64,000 bases of DNA from Culex pipiens pallens (taxonomy: Eukaryota > Arthropoda > Insecta > Diptera > Culicidae): positions 182,372,034 to 182,436,033 of the forward strand of contig NC_068939.1 in NCBI RefSeq assembly GCF_016801865.2. Reading direction: 5' to 3'. Below the pieces are notes generated by a model that made no database searches, was not told the DNA's origin, and was given only the letters and a program-made list of their open reading frames with translations. The translations under genes and the position numbers were made by a program. Shown one piece after another: positions 56,274 to 64,000 of the stretch (the first letter of the stretch is position 1; the number at the start of each line of letters is the position of its first letter).

Positions 56274-58442
56274 AATACTTAAAATACTTACTTAAAATAT
56301 TTAAAATACTTAAAATACTTAAAATACTTAAAATACTTAAAATACTTAAAATACTTAAAATACTTAAAATACTTAAAATACTTAAAATACTTAAAATACT
56401 TAAAATACTTAAAATACTTAAAATACTTAAAATACTTAAAATACTTAAAATACTTAAAATACTTAAAATACTTAAAATACTTAAAATACTTAAAATACTT
56501 AAAATACTTAAAATACTTAAAATACTTAAAATACTTAAAATACTTAAAATACTTAAGATACTCAAAATACTTAAAATACTTAAAATACTTAAAATACTTA
56601 AAATACTTAAAATACTTAAAATACTTAAAATACTTAAAATACTTAAAATACTTAAAATACTTAAAATACTTAAAATACTTAAAATACTTAAAATACTTAA
56701 AATACTTAAAATACTTAAAATACTTAAAATACTTAAAATACTTAAAATACTTAAAATACTTAAAATACTTAAAATACTTAAAATACTTAAAATACTTAAA
56801 ATACTTAAAATACTTAAAATACTTAAAATACTTAAAATACTTAAAATACTTAAGATACTCAAAATACTTAAAATACTTAAAATACTTAAAATACTTAAAA
56901 TACTTAAAATACTTAAAATACTTAAAATACTTAAAATACTTAAAATACTTAAAATACTTAAAATACTTAAAATACTTAAAATACTTAAAATACTTAAAAT
57001 ACTTAAAATACTTAAAATACTTAAAATACTTAAAATAATTAAAATACTTAAAATACTTAAAATACTTACAATACTTACAATACTTACAATACTTACAATA
57101 CTTACAATACTTACAATACTTACAATACTTACAATACTTACAATACTTACAATACTTAAAATACTTAAAAAACTTAAAATACTTAAAATACTTAAAATAC
57201 TTAAAATACTTAAAATACTTAAAATACTTAAAATACTTAAAATACTTAAAATACTTAAAATACTTAAAATACTTAAAATACTTAAAATATTTAAAATACT
57301 TAAAATACTTAAAATACTTAAAATACTTAAAATACTTAAAATACTTAAAATACTTAAAATACGTAAAATACTTAAAATACTAAAAATACTTAAAATACTT
57401 AAGATACTTAAAATACTTAAAATACTTAAAATACTTAAAATACTTAAAATACTTAAAATACTTAAAATACTTAAAATACTTAAAATACTTAAAATACTTA
57501 AAATACTTAAAATACTTAAAATACTTAAAATACTTAAAATACTTAAAATACTTAAAATACTTAAAATACTTAAAATACTTAAAATACTTAAAATACTTAA
57601 AATACTTAAAATACTTAAAATACTTAAAATACTTAAAATACTTAAAATACTTAAAATACTTAAAATACTAAAAATACTTAAAGTACTTAAAATACTTAAA
57701 ATACTTAAAATACTTAAAGTACTTACAATACTTAAAATACTTAAAATACTTAAAATACTTAAAATACTTAAAATACTTAAAATACTTAAAATACTTAAAA
57801 TACTTAAAATACTTAAAATACTTAAAATACTTAAAATACTTAAAATACTTAAAATACGTAAAATACTTCAAATACTTAAAATACTTAAAATACTTAAAAT
57901 ACTTAAAATACTTACAATACTTAAAATACTTAAAATACTTAAAATACTTAAAATACTTAAAATACTTAAAATACTTAAAATACTTAAAATACTTAAAAAA
58001 CTTAAAAAACTTAAAATACTAAAAATACTTAAAATACTTAAAATACTTAAGATACTTAAAATACTTAGAATACTTAAAATACTTAAAATACTTAAAATAC
58101 TTAAAATACTTAAAATACTTAAAATACTTAAAAAACTTATAATACTTAAAATACTTAAAATACTTAAAATACTAAAAATACTTAAAATACTTAAAATACT
58201 TGAAATTCTTTAAATACTTAAATACTTAAAATAATTAAAATACTTAAAATACCATGCTCATGCTCATGCTCAAAATAATTAAAATACTTAAAATAATTAA
58301 AATACTTAAAATACTTAAAATACTTAAAATACTTAAAATACTTAAAACACTTAAAATACTTAAAATACTTAAAATACTTAAAATACTTAAAATACTTAAA
58401 ATACTTAAAATACTTAAAATACTTAAAATACTTAAAATACTT
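56274..58442. repeat. 9-bp tandem array (AAAATACTT), ~240 copies
   Basis: About 2.2 kb of AAAATACTT with scattered variants. A sub-block at about 57064-57156 uses TTACAATAC. GATACTC variants recur near 56557 and 56853, suggesting a larger duplicated block of about 296 bp. As the unit is a multiple of three, the minus strand reads uninterrupted Ile-Leu-Ser or Phe-Lys-Tyr tripeptides, giving a meaningless 203-codon frame. CATGCT hexamers interrupt it at 58253-58271, and the array resumes briefly after the MITE at 58896-58935. Confidence 0.95.
58253..58271. repeat. CATGCT hexamer repeat inside the 9-bp array
   Basis: Three copies of CATGCT, the reverse complement of the GCATGA-phase hexamer that abuts the 8-bp array at 38594-38626. 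Confidence 0.9.
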
Positions 58443-58443
58443 A

Positions 58444-58895
58444 GGCCGTTGCAAATATTTTTTGAAGTTAATGATCCTCGACTCTGGTCGGGGTCGAGGG
58501 TGGGGGGGGGTGTGTGCAAAAAAATTACAAGCCATAATCTCAACATTAGAATGAAAAAAGTGTTTTGAAATACATTTTACACCTGCCCAGTTGTTTTGCA
58601 ATCATTAATTTTCAAAACATCAAAGTATTAAAGAGATTTAATTTTTTCGTCGAAAAAAAACTTTTTGCGGTGCTGTACATTGGAATTCCATAAAAAATGA
58701 AAATATTTTAGATCGATCCCAGACATTAATTTGAACGCTGGAAAATGCATTTTAGATTGTTTTCAGTTGGTTAGACTTCTTATTTCCTTTAAAATTTTGA
58801 AGTTTTTTGAAAAAATATTTTTTTTGCCCCCTGATTTTTCGGACCGATTTTGAGGGGAGGGGCGACATAAACTTTGAAAAATATTTGCAACGGCC
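58444..58895. mobile_element. 452-bp PIF/Harbinger-like MITE inserted in the 9-bp array
   Basis: Ends GGCCGTTGCAAATATTTTTT (left) and AAAAATATTTGCAACGGCC (right) are inverted over about 26 bp. A 3-bp TTA duplication flanks it (58441-58443 and 58896-58898), and the 9-bp array continues in register on both sides. TTA/TAA duplications are typical of PIF/Harbinger. Single ends of related copies occur at 59314 (GGCTGTTGCAAATATTTTTT) and at 62831-62854. Confidence 0.8.
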
Positions 58896-58935
58896 TTAAA
58901 ATACTTAAAATTCTTAAAATACTTTAACAAACTTT

Positions 58936-60158
58936 AAACTTAAAAGATATGTGTTGCCAGACTTGGTCAACCATGGTCACAATTTAAAAAAAAAAACAAA
59001 AAAATGCTATATTTTTGAAAAAGATGGATTTACTAAGAAGATAGATTTACTAAGAAAACCGTGTACCTCAAAATCTAATTTTGCGTCTTAAAACAAAGTG
59101 TTTTTTTTAAGATTTAAAAAAATATATTTTTTTTAAAGTTGGCAACACTGGAAAATATATTTTTTTGCCTTAAGTCAGCAATTGCTGAGTCATAGCTCAA
59201 AACATTTAAAAACATATCATTTAATTAGATTTTTTTTTTTAATTTTTTTTCAAGTTTATCTGTTTTTCTCACCAAATTTATTAAATTCAGAAAAATTAAT
59301 AGTTTTCAACTGAGGCTGTTGCAAATATTTTTTGAAGTTTCAGTAGGCCGGCCTTAATGGGTTAGAAAAAAGAAATTGAGCGAGAGTAAAATGTTCACGA
59401 TTTGAATTGCGAGAATGATGGTTATACCGAGAGCATAATGCGTTTGAATATCTGACAAACAAAATTACAACCAAATTGAGAGCTTTTTTTTACTTGGGTT
59501 CTGCCCAGCTTTAGTTGAAAAGATGGGGTTGGGTCATAGAATTTGACTTGCGAAACCAGCGAAATTAAAACAAACGAGCTTGTTTTGCGACTTTTACCCA
59601 AATCACAAACGATTCTGCGTTCATTATTTCAGTGGCTTTCCACGCTCCAACCCACCTTCGTACTGCCAAAAGACAAGAAGCCTCTGCAAACTCTTTAAGC
59701 CCAAGCCAACATTAATTATTCAAAACGCTTGCTAGAAACATCACCGGTTAAGTGCAAGGCTCTTCGTCTTCCTGGCCAGTTTGGCGAGACCGGTGTGGTG
59801 CCAGCCAAGGTGCTACGCCCCATCAAAAACGAGTTAATCTATTTGCATAATTGAAATCATTAGCAAACATAAACACAGACCCACGCTACGAGAAGGAGAA
59901 ACCTCCGGCAGGATGGATGGACGGACAGTTTACAGCTATTCGGAATCTTGGAGAGCGTGCTTCCTTCTTTCGCCGGAGTCTTCCGGCATGATTCAGCAAA
60001 GCTGGTTGGTCAAGAGTTCTTGCTATGGACTTCAAGTAAGTTAAGTAAGTTGGCCGTTTTCCTCGAGGACGAGAAGGTGGTTCACTGAAACAACATGATG
60101 TTTATCAGTCTGAAATTGAAATAAAATATAATTTTCATCAGATAAGAGTAGAAAATAG
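58936..60158. other. AT-rich debris, then unique DNA
   Basis: 58936-59340 is AT-rich with the isolated MITE end at 59314. 59360-60150 is more complex, with no exon supported. Confidence 0.35.
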
Positions 60159-60162
60159 TTAA

Positions 60163-60779
60163 CCCTCTACAACCTAACCCCGCCTTTAGACGGGCTTCGA
60201 TCTAAAAAATCGCCAAAAATCAATTTTCCAACCGATTTTTGATATTTAAAAAGCATTGGAAAGAAGAACTCTTAAAATTTTAGAAAATTTCAGGGTTGGA
60301 AGTTTAACTTGTTTTATGTGACTTTGCCAATGTCTTTAAAAATGACATTTTTTTAGGGGTCAACTTTGGCTGTGTTTTTTACTAACATTTCCTATATTTT
60401 CAGTAAAAAGAAGTATGCAGTAATTTTTGTAGTGTCCCAGACTATGCCTCTACGCATTTTTTTGCAATTTAAATGATGATGGTGCGATTCTATGGCAGAA
60501 AATGTGAAAAACATGCAAAAAATTGAAAAAGTGACTGTAAAAACATGAAAAAATTAGATAGGCGAAATGTAATTATATTAGACGGTAGAGTAGGCCAAAT
60601 ACTACCAAAAACAAACATAAACTAAACAAGATAAATGCAAATTAAAATACTAAAAATGAAACAAGAAAAACATAAAACAAGAGAAGTAAAGTTTTTCGTA
60701 GAACAAAAGTTGCTCAAAATGACCTCCTGAACACGGGAAAAATAAATATTTTCGAAAAAAAAATTTGGGCAGTAGAGGG
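60163..60779. mobile_element. 617-bp piggyBac-like non-autonomous element
   Basis: Termini CCCTCTAC and GTAGAGGG, flanked by TTAA at 60159-60162 and 60780-60783. This is the exact layout of piggyBac-type insertions, whose inverted ends begin CCC. A truncated relative lies at 8775-8882. No transposase ORF is present. Confidence 0.75.
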
Positions 60780-60783
60780 TTAA

Positions 60784-63070
60784 ACATGACTAGATTTTAG
60801 CAGAATTGTTTCAATTCGAAATGTTGATTCAAAACATAGAGCTATTTCTCATAGAGCAGCAGCTCATTATCCCGATTCCCTGCAGTCGAGGTAGAAGAAG
60901 CAAACTCCACTGAAGTATCCGCCTTGAGCTTGCCAACAAACGGATGCAGACGTTAAGGGGCGGTTGTCCGATGTGTAACCACAAACCATTCTCACTGGTC
61001 ATTGTTGTTTCTTTCCGTTTGCACACTGTCCGTCGAAGAAGGGGGAGCAGCCCAGGGGTGGCCGGAATGGCTTGTAATGTGCAACTTTCTTGTAACTTTA
61101 GCCCATTGCTATCCATGCCAGGATTGCAAAGTTGGCTTCATCAAAGGGACCGACCTGCAGGTGCTGGTCAGATCGTACAGAACCAGTCCGGGCCCATGTG
61201 CTTTGCTACAAAATTGCATTGTGCACACGTGGAGGACGAAACGAAAGAGCGGGGAAATTTATTCCGCATTCTCATGTTTATGAGCAATTTGCATGTTCAG
61301 GTTAAATATTTATAATTCCAGAGCGGAGCCATTGCATTGCATCCAGGTAGCGAACCCCAGTGACCAAACCCGAAAGGTGTGGCGCAAACGGTGGGAATGG
61401 CAACACTGCCCGAGGTGATTTTTCTGACAGCGAAGATTAAGCGGTAACCGGAGTTAATGTGCTGCATTTATTGCCGTAACGGGTGCTCACTTTCGAGTTC
61501 AGTACGCACCTTTTAGAAAAGTTCCTTCGCATTAATCTGCAGTTTCACATGATTTTTTAAACGGAAAGGCGTTCTGTCACAAAATCTTGAAAATCTTGCT
61601 GGAAATTGTCATAATAATTGATATTATCGCAGCAGCTGAATTTTCTTGAGGAGTGCATATCACCCTTATGTTTAACTTAATATGTTGCAGACTGTGTAAC
61701 GAAATTGACGTTAATTCGAAAATAATGTTAATGTAAGGTTCGTCTGCTATGTTTTGAGTACAATGCAGTGTACTAATCAATAATCTATCGGGCGTTCATG
61801 AACAGAAAAGTGAATCGATTTTTAAAAGCCAGAATCTTGATTTCAGGACAACCCTCATTCAAAATGTGAAGAAATTTCGAGAGTTTGCTCTGTTTGAAAA
61901 AAAAAAAATCATAAATTTTACATAAATATCAATATAAAAAACTTACCAATATTCGCAATAAATTTGGCCTAAAGTGTTCGAAAATTCAATCAAGTTCTTT
62001 ACAATTTCTAGGAATTTGTGTGATATCGGCGGTTTTTCAAAAATTAAGGTAGCAATATACCTATTTTGCGATCTTTTTTTTTACTTGCTGTACTATGGCC
62101 ATGAATTACTATTTCAAAAATGTTTTCGACTATTTCAAAGTTGGGCAATTTTAAACAAAACCCGGTTATCGATTTCATTTGATTTTATATTCGCCTATCC
62201 ATGTTTTTAGTTTTATAGGCAAATAAAATAAAATCAATCCATGTTTTTTCCCTATGACCAAAGACGTTTTCTTGCATCATCGATTTGTCCTTAAAAGTCT
62301 GCATAGAATTTTGGCAGTTGTCCCTAATAAATTGTATGTTTATACTTCGAAATTGAATTTTATTTCTATACTTTCTTATCGGTTAAGCGTATTCTTTTCG
62401 AAAAAAGTTATAAAAAAATATAAATTTTTTTGAAATCTACGTATTTTACCTTAAAGTTGAATTCACAAAATCTCTATTTTTAATTTAAGTTTTTTATTTG
62501 CTTTCGGGCCTAAGCAAAACACAAATATTTTTTCAAAAAACTTCAGGATTTCAATGGAAACTTAAGTGCAATCATTTTCAGCAAATTGGGTTTATTTAAA
62601 AAATCTTTAGAATTTTTGTAAATTTTCGTTTTTTCGCTTATTTTTTTGTTTTTGTCAAATCTTACATTTTTTAAATCTAATGATTGCAAAATAACCGAAC
62701 AAGTTAAAAATGCATTTTAAAACACTTTTTTTTAAATTTAAATGTTGAGACTATGGCTTGTTATTTAAATTGTTTTTTTTTAAATTGTTTTTCTCTCCCC
62801 CTGGACTCCGGCCAGAGCCGAGAGACAAAAACTTTGAAAAATATTTGCATCGGATTTAAAATATCCAAAAATCTGTCTCTTGAGAACGCATTTTTTTAAG
62901 GATTTAGTGTCTTTGGCAAAATTGTAGGGAACGCAAAAAAAAAATCTGAAAGGTAGTAACATTTAAAAAATACTTAGATATTTTGTAAATGGATTTTTTA
63001 TTTACGCACAAACAAATTGCGCAAAATAACCATTTAGATTTGCTCTAGATGAAAAAATATGCCACAATGT
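60784..63070. other. Non-coding DNA with repeat remnants
   Basis: 60840-61540 is unique and GC-richer. It holds a 123-codon plus-strand frame (60944-61315) without a known domain, overlapping others. 62230-62460 is a copy of the 285-655-type repeat. 62831-62854 is the right end of a MITE like 58444-58895. Confidence 0.4.
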
Positions 63071-63568
63071 ACAGTGGCCCAGATCGCAAAATTACGTGAA
63101 AAATATTGATTTTCCAAAAAATGATGAAGTTTTGGAGATTTGGTATCTTCAGAAGAGTTGTTGCAATTGGAAATGGGCAACTTTTGGTTTGGTTGAAAAT
63201 TAGGGTGGTTCACGATTTAGGTGATTTTGAAAATCTGACTTTTCAGGAATATTTTTTTTTGAATTTTTTCGTCTTCTAGAAAGTTGCTGGGCTTGCCAAT
63301 TCAAGCAACTTTGTCGAAGCAAATCTGAGCAAACCTTCAAAAATCAGTTTTTTGAGCGTGGCAATTCAGGGTTAAGTTTTAGAGAAATGTGATATTCGGG
63401 TCACTCTTAGAGCTTTTAGTTACAGCCATTTTAAGGTAAAAAAGATTCAAATTTAAAAACTTAAATATCCCGAAAAGGCGCAAGCCAAATTTTATGCGCC
63501 AGGTTGCACTCCAGCACTACAAATGCTGAAAAAATCTCAGAGGTGTTTTTCTTTTAACTCGAGATATC
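63071..63568 (+). repeat. Dispersed repeat CAGTGGCCCAGATCGC, copy 2, truncated by an LTR
   Basis: Collinear with 50587-51060. Copy 1 continues GAGATATCTCATTTG, whereas here GAGATATC is followed immediately by TGTTCGGCACGG, marking an insertion point at 63568/63569. Confidence 0.7.
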
Positions 63569-64000
63569 TGTTCGGCACGGCGCCGAATGTTTTGACCTGA
63601 GTTGCGCAACTGCCTCCCAGTGTGCGTGAGTCCAGCCCTGCGTCGCTGTCAGCGACGGCGCTGCCAACGTGACAGTACGAAACGACGCAACGAGCGAAAA
63701 CGGCGCGAACCGAAGCGCGCGCAAACGAACGAGCGGAGAGGGAGAGAGAGCGAGAAGTCACTCCGTTTCGAGACGCGAACGAGACACGTCGCGCAGTGTA
63801 AATAGTCTATCAGGAATTTGAGAGTTTTGAAGAAGTAAAGTGAGAAAAACAAGTCCCCAGTGTTTTTATCACACCGAATCCGAAAATACAGTCCACCCGC
63901 AGAATCCAGTTGGGGGATTTGGCCCCAACATTTGGTCCTTACGATCCGGATAGACAGTTGGCCTATTGATCCGGTAAGTCCGTCGGAATCGCCGCGAGTG
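63569..64000 (+). mobile_element. 5' end of an LTR retrotransposon, possibly BEL/Pao (partial)
   Basis: Sequence switches sharply from AT-rich repeat to GC-rich DNA at TGTTCGGCACGGCGCCGAAT, a TG start containing a short palindrome, as LTRs have. Downstream, GTTGGGGGATTTGGCCCCAA and CATTTGGTCCTTACGATCCG resemble the primer-binding and leader region that I associate with BEL/Pao elements. The 3' boundary of the LTR cannot be placed, and no coding region is reached before the window ends. The class is an inference. Confidence 0.5.

Noticed and set aside
56251..56862. 203-codon minus-strand ORF of Ser-Ile-Leu tripeptides
   Set aside because: It is a mechanical result of a 9-bp tandem unit lacking stops in that frame, with no start context or conservation evidence.
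59314..62854. A single 3.5-kb transposon bounded by GGCTGTTGC... and ...GCATCGGA ends
   Set aside because: The two ends have different divergence, no matching target duplication and unrelated unique DNA between. They look like separate relics.

Overview
The window looks like non-coding, transposon-rich nuclear DNA from an insect, most likely a culicine mosquito (Culex is my best guess). That rests on the AT-rich background, an intact Jockey-type non-LTR retrotransposon, tRNA-derived SINEs, many small terminal-inverted-repeat elements, and dispersed repeats that look like common mosquito families from memory. No database search was possible. There is no bacterial-type gene organisation, operon or CRISPR.

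Host coding content is sparse. The best host gene is a single-exon LITAF-domain protein at 17291-17872 (+). Only 21 bp beyond its stop codon lies the first coding exon of another gene on the opposite strand (17894-17985, minus) with a perfect GTAAGT donor. The LITAF gene would therefore sit inside, or converge on, the first intron of the minus-strand gene. A weaker candidate first exon lies at 1796-1888 (+). The rest of the window reads as introns or intergenic DNA: blocks of fairly unique sequence separated by mobile-element debris.

Layout: 1-780, an inverted pair of a dispersed repeat. 1000-8000, mostly unique sequence with a 147-bp palindromic MITE at 2957. 8042-8492, two small MITEs. 8890-17185, a deep transposon nest: a mosquito-type repeat holds a ~124-bp element, which holds a PIF/Harbinger-like element with TAA target duplication, which holds a broken Ty3/gypsy integrase relic and an intact Jockey element. 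17291-18370, the LITAF gene and the minus-strand first exon. 18431-20052, a second nest: a palindromic MITE split by a hAT MITE that contains an 82-bp snap-back hairpin, then the inverted second copy of the ~124-bp element split by a tRNA-headed SINE with a 25-bp target duplication and its own 82-bp hAT MITE. 24027-25531, a dimeric tRNA SINE and a 953-bp TIR element. 28592-29456 and 34529-35261, two oppositely oriented copies of an element with exact 164-bp internal tandem repeats. 33858-34329 and 43771-44240, two copies of a 470-bp fold-back MITE bounded by TTAA.

The second half also holds three large satellite-like arrays with units of 7 bp (53759-54151), 8 bp (37789-38592 and 40578-40710) and 9 bp (56274-58442 onward). 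The 8- and 9-bp arrays both touch a GAGCAT hexamer repeat. A 452-bp PIF-like MITE is inserted in the 9-bp array. A 100-N gap at 48520-48619 has the same 15 bp on both sides. The right edge (from 63569) appears to enter an LTR retrotransposon, possibly BEL/Pao, that continues beyond the window.
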